Positions 1 to 9,321 of a stretch of 47,239 nt of DNA are shown here, in pieces. The stretch lies in NCBI GenBank assembly GCA_009602725.1, contig WELB01000008.1, positions 21,980 through 69,218 on the forward strand, read 5' to 3'. The DNA comes from Spirogloea muscicola (taxonomy: Eukaryota; Streptophyta; Zygnematophyceae; Spirogloeales; Spirogloeaceae). Within the stretch, counting starts at the first letter, position 1, and every line of letters starts with the position of its first letter. Position numbers and translations under genes: made by a program. The notes under the pieces were generated by a model. That model was not told where the DNA came from and did no database searches. It saw only the letters and a program-made list of their open reading frames with translations.

Positions 1-230
1 CCTGTTTGCAGCGTGCTCAGGCTAGTGCCTTGCACCAGAAAGCTGGGCGAGCTCTAGTAGGTGGCAGAAGGGCTCCGTTCCTGGCATCTAGTATTCATGC
101 ATCGAGTAGTGACCTTTATGCTTTGACCCGTGGTTATTGAGCGGGTCAATCTGCTGTAGGTTATGTAGATCTTTAGATGTGCTTGCCTTTGTACCTGGCC
201 ATTTGGCCTACATTTCTTTCTAATACACGG
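1..230 (+). mobile_element. 3' end of RLE-type non-LTR retrotransposon, subfamily A1
   Basis: The window opens inside an open frame (codons from base 3, stop at 138-140) encoding the last 45 residues of the retrotransposon protein and ending in S-D-L-Y-A-L-T-R-G-Y. The stretch is almost identical to 28786-29013. The copy here keeps the frame through the terminal LTRGY, whereas the 28.8 kb copy has lost one base and stops early. Bases 141-230 are the A1 3' UTR, with the small palindrome GGCCATTTGGCC near 200-215 and the end AATACACG. The 5' part lies outside the window. Confidence 0.8.
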
Positions 231-310
231 TCTCTCCTTCTCGTACTCTGTTCATTCTTTTTCGGGCTGGTTTTTCCAGCCCCTATTCTCAATGGGCGAG
301 CACTTTCTTC
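231..310 (+). repeat. B1-type 3'-tail hairpin module
   Basis: This is one copy of the dispersed module: a pyrimidine-rich lead (CTTCTCGTACTCTGTTCATTC), a GGGCTGG / CCAGCCC hairpin, and the tail TCTCAATGGGCGAGCAC. It directly abuts the A1 3' UTR on the left and a Q-rich coding remnant on the right. Longer copies (39771-39910, 45912-46037) show that it is the terminal part of the subfamily B1 3' UTR. Confidence 0.75.
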
Positions 311-463
311 GACAAGTCAGCGGAAGAGGAAGGCCGCGCACGGGTGAATCGGCTGGAGACGCTACTGACTCGGACTGTACAACAACAGCAACAGCAAATG
401 CAACAGCAATTACAACAACAGCAAGCGGACTGGTTCAGCAGGCTGATTGAGAAGCTTTAATAA
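311..463 (+). CDS. Orphan C-terminal coding fragment, glutamine-rich
   Basis: An open frame of 50 codons runs from the edge of the hairpin module to two consecutive stop codons (458-463). It encodes a charged, heptad-like stretch (R-L-E-T-L-L), then about 15 residues that are nearly all Gln with a Met and a Leu, then A-D-W-F-S-R-L-I-E-K-L. The pattern suggests a coiled coil. No start is visible because the 5' side is transposon sequence. I do not recognise it; it may be a host gene remnant or the end of a gag-like ORF. The copia gag pieces near 17.5 and 27.1 kb are also Gln-rich. Confidence 0.4.
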
Positions 464-1310
464 GAGCCGGCAGCAATCCGATTGCAAAAAGTTTATGTAC
501 AATAATTTCTCAGACTGTCAATTGGCTCTTCACAGGATTCGAGATTCTGCGTAGCAGGCTGATCAATTAGTAGCTGTAGTAGGCGCCGGCAGGGCTCTGA
601 CCGCCAACGTCAATGTACAGATTGCTGGCAAACAGTCAAAACGATCTGTTTCTTCCCACATGTTTGCCCATCCGACCTGGCGGGGCTTGCGGGGCGGTTC
701 CGCCCGTGCAGGCGGCCTCGGCCTCCATAGCCGTGTCCACCCCTCTGACGGCGTAGACGAAACGACCGCGTCCGTCCGTCCAAGTTTAAGTCGCCCCTGA
801 GCAGCTGTCGCCCAGCAAAAGCAGCTGTACAAGTATCCCCAAGCACTAAGTAGCCTCGCTGACAGATGGGAACTGCTACCCAGTATACATCACAGGCGGA
901 TTTTGAAGTACTGGTCCTAGGGTAATTGGAAGATTGAGAGGAAAGTAAGTTATTATTGATATCAGGGTTATGACTTGATTGCTATGTATTCAGCAATAGA
1001 ACTTCAAGGTTTACGTTTCTGTATAGCTGCCGCCTCGAAGACCACAAAGCGGCCGTCACTCAGGGTGCAAAAGCAGCTCCCAAAGAGTGTAGGCAAGTCG
1101 TGACAGCCGGCACTGACAGCCTCACTTGATTGTGCATCAATCTGTCGCGGCTCTTCTACGAGGGGTCTTAGTAAGACTTAGCTTATTACATGCTCCACCT
1201 GCTCTCGGTAACATAATCTGTGAGCTCCAATTGCTTGACATTGAGTGCAGGCTGGAGTAAACAATGAAGGAATGGTCGGCATATGACTGGGCACGATAGT
1301 CTATCTGGCC
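464..1310. other. Intergenic / 3' flank of the receptor kinase gene
   Basis: No gene is supported here. Short open frames exist on the minus strand around 563-846, but they have low-complexity Arg/Pro composition and match no family I recognise. The 3' UTR of the minus-strand kinase gene presumably lies in the right part. Confidence 0.4.
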
Positions 1311-4300
1311 TCATCGCGGCAGGACTTGTGTGAGGGGGCTCTTGGCCTGCCCAGAAGACTCTTTGGAGGCAGCAGAGTCGCTGTTGAAGTCGTTCTGCTT
1401 GGCCATCGTCTTAAATCGCTCAAAGTCCATTGAGTTACCATTGGGGTCCCGGACAGGCGACTCCATGAAGAGCCGCGCCTGTGATAGTGAACCTAGGCTG
1501 CTCTCCTTTGACAGAGCATCGCCCTCAAGGAAGCTCGAGATCTGCGAAGCAGCAGCAGGAACTCTCCAAGCACTCAGCACTTTGCAACACTAGACAATGC
1601 ACTCTATGGTTTCTTGCAGGTGCTTGACAAACTGGTTACAGATCTAGATTATTTTTTCCTAACTGCAGGATGGCTAAAGAAGTCCTGTCACATGGACAAG
1701 GAGGTCTGCAAGATTGGGCCATGTTGCAGGACTAGTCACGGTAAGTTGCCTTCGAGCTACCATAATTGAGAAGGCTGTCGTTAAACAAGGCCTGCTGGTA
1801 AACTTCTTGTGTATGTACAAAGGCAAGAATGAGCTTCGTATGTATGTATGGAGACAATGGCAGATAACAGACAACATGATGACTGACAAGTACGCCATTT
1901 ACCATCTGGGACAAGATGCTCACCTTGCCCATGGGAGGGCGAAGCTGGGAGTCGTCCTGGACACAAAGTGCTGCGGCGGCTGCAATGGTATTGAGCTCGG
2001 CGCTGTCGTAATCTCCAGCAAGCAAGGGGTCCACAAGCTCCTCAAATCGTTCACTCACAAGCATGGGCCTAGCCTGCACACAGGGGTGCAGAAGATACAA
2101 GTGGGTGTCAATGCAAGCTGACGTAGATGCAGACAGAGAGACGATCACAGAAAGGAGCATCATACTAGAAGGTATTGTCCTGCAATGCAAGTCTGGAGTA
2201 TTTCAACGTAGACCTTTCAGCAGCTTTAAGCCAGCACAGACAACGCTAGTGACTCTATGAGGAGACGGGAACTGGGACAATGCGGCGCAGGTCGAAGCAT
2301 GCTCACCCAAATGACTAAGCTCTCTTTGCCTGGCGGCTGCGTCATGTCCACAGGCTTCTTGCCTGTGATGAGCTCTAGCAGCACAACCCCAAAGGAGAAA
2401 ACATCCGCCTTCTCTGACACCTTCCCAGTCAAGGCATACTCTGGGGCAAGGTAACTGTTGCAGACATGCAGAAGCGCCTTAGAAGAAGCACACCTGAGCC
2501 ATGCCACGTTGTGAAACATGTCTGACAACAACTTTCTTGTTGACAAGAGTGCCGCATGCTCCGACACCCGCTCCAAGCTGATTAAACAGCAGGAGCTATG
2601 TAACATCCTCTTTGGTGGACTGACCCAAAGGTACCCATGACACGGGTGGTGATGTGGCTCAACATGTCGTCAGCGAGCTTGGCAAGGCCGAAGTCAGCCA
2701 CCTGCACCAGCGAGAGACTCAGCAGCTCAGTGACTGAAGGCTTCTTCAAAGTGTCGTGCATTGCATGCCACAATCTACTGACAGAATCATCAATGACGAC
2801 CTGCAACTTGCTGATGAAAGAGATGTGGTAGTAATAGTAATACCATGGCCTCGTCTTGGGCATCGAGCAAAATATTAGGGGCCTTGATGTCTCGGTGGAT
2901 GATCCTCGGATTGCCTGCTCAGACGCCAATTAGCAGCTCAAATTCCAGCAAAGATGACAATGCGCCTGATTGTCCTTCTTGGTTGACAACTACTGGCATG
3001 GTTGCAGAAAGCACAGCTAAAGTGACCAGGTCAGCAGAGCAGCGAGGTTCTGGATGCTCACAATCTTCATGGAGGTAGGCGATGCCTCGGGCAGCGCCGC
3101 GGGCGACCTTCATCCGCGTGGCCCAGTCCATGTGCTTCTCTGCTCGGGCCAAGCATCATGCAGAGTGCAGGGGCAACAGGCTTGGTCAAGGTTTGGCTAG
3201 ACAAGTCGCCCTTGCCACGGCAGCAATGCTTGCTGCATAGGCAGGTTGTGCTTGCAAAGCAAACCAAGTTGCTACTAGAAGGAGAGTTGCAGCCACCATG
3301 CTGCTCAGCAAGCGCGACTGACCAGAATGATCAAGTATCTATATATCTGATGCTTAGAATTTCCATCTGTGCAATTGGTGTGTAGGGTCTAGCATGGAAG
3401 TTTGCACACCGTGGAGATTTTGATGGAGGTTGCCATGCGGGATGTAGTCATAGACAAGTAGCAGGTGGTCGTTGGCGAGGCACGCGCCCAGCAAGCCGAC
3501 GAGGTGCCGGTGGTGGATCCGGCTGATGATGTCCAGCTCCGCTCGGAACTCGCTCACCCCTTGCTTGCTGCCCTCCCGCATCTGCCGCCGTGATGGTGCA
3601 CGCCAACCTCACAGCGTGAGCGCCACTGAGCATGCCGCGCTTGGAGCTGAGGAGAGGCACAGCAAGCTCCGTGCAGCGCCTCTGACCTCTCCACCGCCCG
3701 TCCATGCCATAGCAGCTCGGCTCTCAGCACGAGCATTTTAGGACAACGAGATGGCTATGGGGATGCCATGGGGTACCTACCATCTTGACGGCCACCTCCC
3801 GGCCGTCCTTGAGCACGCCCTTGTACACCTTGCCAAAGCCGCCCTCACCCAGCACATGGTCCTCAGAGAAGTGCTTTGTGGCTGTGTCGAGCTCCTCCGG
3901 TGTGAAGTTCTGACAGTGCAAGAACGTCCAGTCGGAGTCCCCTGGATGCACGACCAAGCAAGCATCAGGCCCCAGCTGTACTGCGTCTCCCTAAGTCGCC
4001 GCCTCGGCGTTCCTGGCTGCAGATTGTTAGCTGGACCAGTGGACGTGCGCGGGCCCTGAAGACTGAGCAAGAGTGAGCATTGTTAGGAGCTGGCAGTGGA
4101 CGGGACGCTGCTGGAGGTGCATCCACCTCTGTAGAGCTTGGCCTTCTCGAGGTCGCGGAAGGACTTGGAGGTGCCACTGCCGGAGGAGCGGCGGCAGAGG
4201 GTGAGGAAGAGCAGGCAGCAGAGGGCGGCAGCGACGACCACGGCGGCGATGACGATGCCCGCGACGGCGCCGGCCGAGAGGCCGCTGCTGCCGCCCTGCG

Positions 4301-5336
4301 AGACGAGCGTCCAGCCCTTGATGACCGGCACGGGCTGGCCGTACGCCACGAGCCGCTGGTAGTTGGGAATGAGCACCGCCGTGAAGCCCATCACGCTCCG
4401 TGACCCGTCGTCGTAGATCATCTGCAGGCGCCACCGGCCGAGCCACCCGGCTCAGAAGCGGAGGACCCACGAAGACCGGGCCCTCACCGAGCCGCTTATC
4501 CGTGCGCGGCGCTGCATCCATGGCCGCTCTGAGCTTCTCGCAACCAGTCCCAAGTGTGGGCAGCTCAATGGGGCTCAGCTACATGCGGAGCTGAGCCACA
4601 TTGCAGCGTCCGCCTGGCCCTGGCGTCGCCGCACCTCGGTGATGTACGCCAGGCTGCCGTACTCGTCCCGGAACGTGATGCCGGTCTGGTTGCGGAGGCG
4701 CAGCAGCGTCGACGGCGGCGCGAGCGTGGCGAGCTCCTCGGGGGGCTCGTCGCGCGACTCCGCCTGGAGCTTGGAGATGTTGTAGTGCTCCGTGACGATG
4801 TGGTAGTCCAGCAGCTGCGCCAGGAAGACGGCGTTGTCGGAGCCCAGCGCCGCCGCCACGGCGGCGTAGTGGCCATGTGGGTCCGCCCACGCCCCATCCA
4901 CCGGCACGTACAGCGTCCGCCCCGCCTGCGCCGCCGCCGCCGCTGTCGCCGTCAGGCTCGAGACGGCGCGTCGAAGCAAACCCGTCTCGGCAGTATTGAG
5001 GCTAAAGTCGCCGCCATGGCGCCGGCGGCGCTGCCAGTTGCAACGGCAGCGCCTTCACTGCCGCTGCGGCGCTCTGGCTGCGGCAGCGTCCTGGCCGTGG
5101 CTGCTCCGGGAAAGGCGGCGACGGCGGCGGCGGCGGCGGCGGCCGAGCGCCCCGGTGGACCTGGAGGCCGAAGCTGCGGCCGACGCTGGTGGCGTTGTCG
5201 TCCAGGAGCCGCGCGGCGGTGGCGTAGCTTCCGCCGGGCGCCGCCAGCAGCGCCGCCCTCACCGCCGGCCATACGTCCGCCGCCACGGCACCGCCGCCGC
5301 AGCAGGCGGCGGCGGCGGCAGCTAGCAGCAGCCCAN
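1311..5336 (-). CDS. FAS1-domain receptor-like kinase (PERK-type kinase domain)
   Basis: Eleven exons can be joined: about 5336-5161, ~4990-4635, 4421-4127, 3941-3781, 3581-3410, 3139-3062, 2914-2844, 2701-2625, 2454-2307, 2073-1924 and 1541-1311. The first two give a hydrophobic Ala-rich leader and a fasciclin (FAS1)-like ectodomain with T-L-Y-V-P-V-D and L-L-D-Y-H-I-V. Exon 3 supplies a transmembrane segment ([13 protein letters not shown]) followed by basic residues. Exons 4-11 encode a complete RD-type kinase: glycine loop G-E-G-G-F-G-K-V, Lys in [18 protein letters not shown]. The tail after the kinase also resembles plant PERKs. Expected role: plasma-membrane receptor sensing the wall or extracellular matrix. 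The exact start and the exon 1/2 junction are uncertain, and an N lies at 5336. FAS1 fused to a kinase is unusual. Confidence 0.8.
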
Positions 5337-5740
5337 ACTCTACGACCTCTGCTGTGCAACTGACAGCCTGAGCAGCTGATTGGCTGCACGACAGTGCAGC
5401 AACACGGCGGCGGCGGCGGCGGCGGCGGCGGCTGCGGCGCGGCGGTCCTGCAGGCTGCGACGGTACTGGTCGGCGACGTGGCTGACGCACGTGGGGCCCC
5501 GGCCCCCGGCGCCTCTCGCGCCGAGCCGCCGGATCCCTCCGATCGACGGCGGGCGTTCCGTGCTCCGCGGCCATCCGTCCGATCCGTTCCGTCGACGGTG
5601 CATGCGCGCCGTCCAGGGGGGGGGAAGCTTTGCCCGGCAGCGTGACATCACGTCCCGGCGCTAACTTCCGCGCCACGACTCTCGCTGACCGACGCGGAGA
5701 CCGCCGTTGACCGCCGGCGTAAGGACCAGGCACCCCACCA
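5337..5740. other. GC-rich 5' flank of the receptor kinase with GGC run
   Basis: This very GC-rich stretch upstream of the minus-strand kinase gene holds a pure (GGC)n run at about 5404-5432. A minus-strand frame stays open to 5733, but it is Arg/Pro-rich and could be 5' UTR. An upstream ATG near 5573 could extend the gene if an extra exon exists. Confidence 0.4.
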
Positions 5741-5904
5741 CACTCGTAACCACGTAACCCCTGCTCCTACACCCAGACTCCTGCGCTACGTGCAGAAAAC
5801 GAACGACGGATCTTGCCCCAGCTTTTCTGACATGCGGCTGGTCAATGGGGGATGGTCAGCACCCAGTGCCACTTGGTTCGCTGTTTCCTTCACCGCTTTT
5901 CTGG

Positions 5905-6080
5905 CCCCTTCGAACTTTGTTCATTCTTTGGTCCGGGCTGGCCAGTCTCAGCTATCGAAGGAAGCGCGGCCAGATTGACTGGTCGCTGGGAAAGGCCAGC
6001 CCAAAAGAATGGACAAAGTCTGAGGGGAGCCTGAGTGCGAACAACTAGGGCTATCGCTCTCTACTGGAAGAGCCTGTCCC
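5905..6080 (+). repeat. D-type hairpin module interrupted by a B2-type module
   Basis: The D module starts with a GTTCATTC lead and GGGCTGGCC (about 5918-5945), breaks at GCTATCG, and resumes at 6050 with GCTATCG followed by CTCTCTACTGGAAGAG. The intact D consensus elsewhere (for example 32270-32305) reads straight through this point. The interruption is therefore an insertion, and GCTATCG is duplicated at 5951-5957 and 6050-6056. Confidence 0.65.
5958..6049 (-). repeat. B2-type 3'-tail module inserted in a D module
   Basis: This 92 bp insert reads, on the minus strand, as the terminal part of the subfamily B2 3' UTR: CTCAGGCTCCCCTCAGACTT, GTCCATTC, a GGGCTGG/CCCAGCC hairpin, then CCAGTCAATCTGGCCGCGC. 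The same tail follows a B2 ORF at 41329-41450. It is flanked by the 7-bp repeat GCTATCG. Confidence 0.65.
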
Positions 6081-6099
6081 AAACGGGGCGACTGCTGTT

Positions 6100-6135
6100 T
6101 CCAATCCCTATTCTCAATGGGCGAACACTTCCTGT
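6100..6135 (+). repeat. Partial B1-type tail
   Basis: About 30 bp (CCCTATTCTCAATGGGCGAA) match the last part of the B1 module without the lead or the 5' arm of the hairpin. It is either a very short truncated copy or a decayed one. Confidence 0.5.
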
Positions 6136-6195
6136 TGGACGGCCAGCCTAATATGGACTGGACAAAGTCCGGTGGGGCCGGTCCAGCAGATAGAA

Positions 6196-8066
6196 AGTGC
6201 TCGCCCATTGAGGATAGGAGCTGGAAATGCCAGCCCAAAAAAGAATGAACAAGTACAAGAAGGGGGCCAAGGGAAGCGCTAAGAAATACAAGCATACAAC
6301 GAAACAAAGCAGCTACGAATAACTCAGTAACCTCTGCTAAGCAGCCGCAGATCAGAGATGCTGGGCTCCTGGAAGTGGGTCCCCTGGCCAGAGCAAGAGG
6401 CAGCAGCCCATAGACCTCTGCAGCGAGACGGCCAGGCGCATACGATCCACTTGCGCCAGCGACCCGGCTGCAGGAAAGTCGACCGGCTCCCTGTGGAAGC
6501 GACGGGCGATGGTGTGGCGGGCGAGCCGGGTGAGCAGCTCGAGCCACCGAGCGCCCAGCGCCCCATGGGTGTCAATTGCCAGCGGGAAGAACTCGTCTTC
6601 CCGCGGACGGTCGGGGTACGTGAGCTATTTACTGAGCAGCCATCTGCATCTCCCTCTGCACCATCTTGCACTTTGTAGTGTAGTCCTTTTTCAGCACCTC
6701 TTTCTTTGGCTTTGAACATTGTCCATTCTTTTTGGGTTGGCTTTGCCAGCCCCTCTTCTCAATGGGCGAGCACCTTCTTCTTTAGCCCGAGCAGCGCAGA
6801 CGACCGCATACCCAGCCTTGACGGCACACTGGGCTGGGTGTGAGCGGTCGTATGCGTCGGTGGTCACCACGTCCAGGAGAAGACGTGGCCCGCCGGCCTG
6901 TGGGGTGGCCACCAGGTCTACGCGACGGGCGTGGAGACCGTCGGTCCTTTCCTGGAGCGGCATGACGCCGGAGTGCTCCGCTGCCACAGAGAAGCCAGCC
7001 TCCACCAGGATGCCATGCATCGCATTGCGGAGGCGGTCGTGAGCCGCTGTCCGCTCGCCGCCGTGGGCGCAGCGCAGAACATGAGCGGCCAGCTCCCCAG
7101 ACTCGGCCCCTCGCTCGCCGCACACACACTGACGCACGCCCTGGAGACATGGAGGCAGCAGCCCCAGGAGCCGGTGGACGGCAGTGCGAAATACTCATAG
7201 GGGAGAGTGAGGGCGTCATTGATGGGGAGGGCCTGAAGCCACGCCGCTGCCCCGGGGGAGGAGGCCGATTGAAGTCTTGCGCGCCTGCGCAAGTCGGCCT
7301 TGGGGAGCTGCAGCACGGCGGTGGTGTAGGCGGCCTTGTCGACCACAGCCGCGAAGCGCGCTTGGACGCGCAGGTCAGCGGTGTGCGCGAGGTGCGCAAA
7401 GGAGACCGCCTGGCCTGCCAGGTCCGGGTGCGCCGCGAGCAGCTCCTGGTGGGCGGAGCGAAGCGACACCTGGAATGGCAGCACACCCATGTCGACCTCC
7501 ACCACCGCCTGCTCCAGTGCACGCCAGCCGTGGACCATGAAGCGCTGGGCCACGGAGGCGGCAGTCTGCGCCCAGCTGCCGAGGTATGCAGCCCGGGAAG
7601 AACGGGCGAGCGGGCGCAGGCCGAGACCACCGTGGCTGAGGGGTAGCGCCGCCTGGTGGATAGCGGCTGGCGACTGGAGGAAGCCCTGGTGGCGGACCAG
7701 GGCCGCCAAGCTCGCCACCATGCCTGCGTCAAAATCCGCGTCTGCTGCCAACGCCCCTGGGGATGGCGGAGTGGTCCTCGTCAAGTACTGGGGCCGCTGC
7801 CCAATGGCCTTGATCAACATGGCCAACGACAGCTGCATATCGACCAGCTCAGGAAGCCAGGCCGCAGGCTGAAGATGCTCTGGCGGGCTCGCAGCTGCCC
7901 CTCCACGAAGGACGGCGCGCCGATGGGGCCCCTCAGCAGGGTGAAGCCATCTGCTGGAGTCTGGCAGCCGGTGGGCAGCATCAGGGTTGGTGGGAGGCCG
8001 CAGAGAGACCAAGCCGCGCAATTGACGCCCGGGTGGACAGGCCGAGGGTGGCCAGCTGCAGCTCAA
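6196..8066 (-). mobile_element. RLE-type non-LTR retrotransposon, subfamily B1 (degenerate)
   Basis: Read on the minus strand, the element runs from the C-terminal (thumb) side of the reverse transcriptase (H-G-G-L-G-L-R-P-L and A-Y-L-G-S-W-A-Q-T-A blocks, about 7300-8000) into a Cys-x-Cys...His-x3-Cys knuckle near 7070-7130, then an R-V-D-L-V...L-L-L-D-V-V-T-T-D endonuclease-like block. It finishes with S-D-L-R-L-L-S-R-G-Y and a stop at 6324-6326. Frame changes near 7140 and 7900, plus an inserted module at 6627-6783, show it is dead. Bases 6196-6323 are its 3' UTR with the terminal hairpin. The catalytic RT core is missing, so the copy is 5'-truncated. I place it with R2-like elements from domain order, not from a database match. 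Confidence 0.75.
6627..6783 (+). repeat. B3-type 3' end inserted in the B1 ORF
   Basis: About 157 bp, opposite in orientation to the host element, begin with the last codons and stop of a B3 ORF (TACTGAGCAGCC). They continue through the B3 3' UTR to the hairpin GGGTTGGCTTTGCCAGCCC and the end GGGCGAGCACC. The same sequence is the 3' UTR of the B3 element at 37861-38030. It splits the B1 codons for A-R-A-K-E from the rest, at the site where a different module sits in the 45.6 kb B1 copy. Confidence 0.7.
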
Positions 8067-8820
8067 AGGTGATGACGGCCGCCGCCACGTCTTCCGGAGG
8101 GCTGACTATGGTGGCAGGGAAGGCCGCTTACCGACGACTCTTTGAGAGAGACACTTCCTTTCTGGATGCGGGGGACCTTGGTCGGTCTAGTGTGGCTGCC
8201 CTCGCCCCCCTCAATAGGCTGCTCATCGTGCTAGGACAAGCTGTTCCGCTCTGTGCCCCGTGCCTTCTCGGCGACCCGCTCTACAAGTCCTGACTGATGC
8301 CTCTACATGCACTCTCCAGCCGGCCTAGCACGCAGTTGCACAGCGGCGTGATGTTCGGCTACCTCGTTGAAAGTCTTCCTGCTCTGGCTGCGCCTGACCT
8401 TGCGCCTGTCGATCACGTCCAGCAGCCTCCGCTTCTTGTCTCCTCCACTCAGAGTCCTCAACTGGACGTTTCCCTTTCTCTAGAAGACCAGCAGATCGTC
8501 GTCGTCTTGGCAGTTACGAACGCAGATCCTCTGCTCATGGTGGCACACACAATCCGACCACAGAGATCAGCCGCACTGTGGCGCAGACTGCTGAGGCTCC
8601 GCCCCACACAGACTCCGACCTCACACAGAGATCAACCACACTGTCACATAGACAGCTGAGGCTCCGCCCTCACACAGAGAGTGGTAGCCATGGCTTGGGC
8701 ACACCTGAACAGCCGTGGGCTCCGATTCCAGAATCAGGAATCAAGCCTGATGTGTCAAGCTGGGACTTTTCTCCACAGAACAGCGCTCCCACGGGGAACG
8801 AGGCTGAGTCAGATGGTTAG
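8067..8820 (+). other. Unrecognised coding-like sequence with a partial tandem duplication
   Basis: Open plus-strand stretches at 8033-8293, 8297-8659 and 8578-8820 overlap in different frames. None resembles a family I know. The last ends in a Ser/Glu-rich tail with a stop at 8818-8820. Around 8555-8680 a roughly 60-bp unit (ACAGAGATCA...GCTGAGGCTCCGCCC) is repeated twice with divergence. It could be the last exons of a small host gene or an ORF1-like remnant upstream of the B1 element. No splice model is convincing. Confidence 0.25.
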
Positions 8821-9321
8821 CTAGCCCGTTCGTTGCTTTACCCCATACAGCATTTAACAGATTACTTACGGCCCAGATCGCCGTATTGACCATTATTTAT
8901 TCAGCATTCGTGACCCTCTTCGATGCATGCCAGAGTCCCTCCTTCCTCGTGGCACCCCATTTTGCCTACCATGACTGTCTCATCTCCATACTTCTATGCT
9001 TGCTCTTGCCGGATGGTGCCAGTATCGTGGCTTCCAAGGTATGCAGACCTCGCCAGAGTGTCCATTGCATTCCATTTCACTCCTACTTGCTGCACTTCCT
9101 TCTCTCCTGCCTTGATTGGCAGTCTGTCCTAGCATGCAAGTTGCGCCCCCCTTTTTAACCACTCGTCCACCCTGCCCTTCCAGGCCTGCCCCTAAGGCAT
9201 CCGGCTGTCACCCCAGGCTTGTATCATTACAGCAGCAGAAATGAAGAATGACTCAAAGGCAGCTCAATGTGAGGCTGCACAAGCAACTTATTCCGGGTAT
9301 ACATTCATCAAAATTGATGCA
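8821..9321. other. Intergenic spacer downstream of ALG9
   Basis: I see no gene, tail module or clear repeat here. The right part is presumably the 3' UTR of the minus-strand ALG9 gene. Confidence 0.4.

Noticed and set aside
231-310. GGGCTGG...CCAGCCC hairpins as bacterial-type terminators or CRISPR-like repeats
   Set aside because: The DNA is eukaryotic with spliced genes. Copies occur in both orientations at irregular spacing, follow retrotransposon stop codons and show target duplications.
563-846. Two overlapping minus-strand open frames as small genes
   Set aside because: Low-complexity Arg/Pro composition, no family resemblance, no visible splice or start context, and location in the kinase 3' flank.
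5002-5733. Long minus-strand Arg/Pro-rich protein upstream of the kinase
   Set aside because: Open only because of GC-rich triplet runs. The supported part is the leader and FAS1 start; the rest is probably 5' UTR or intron.
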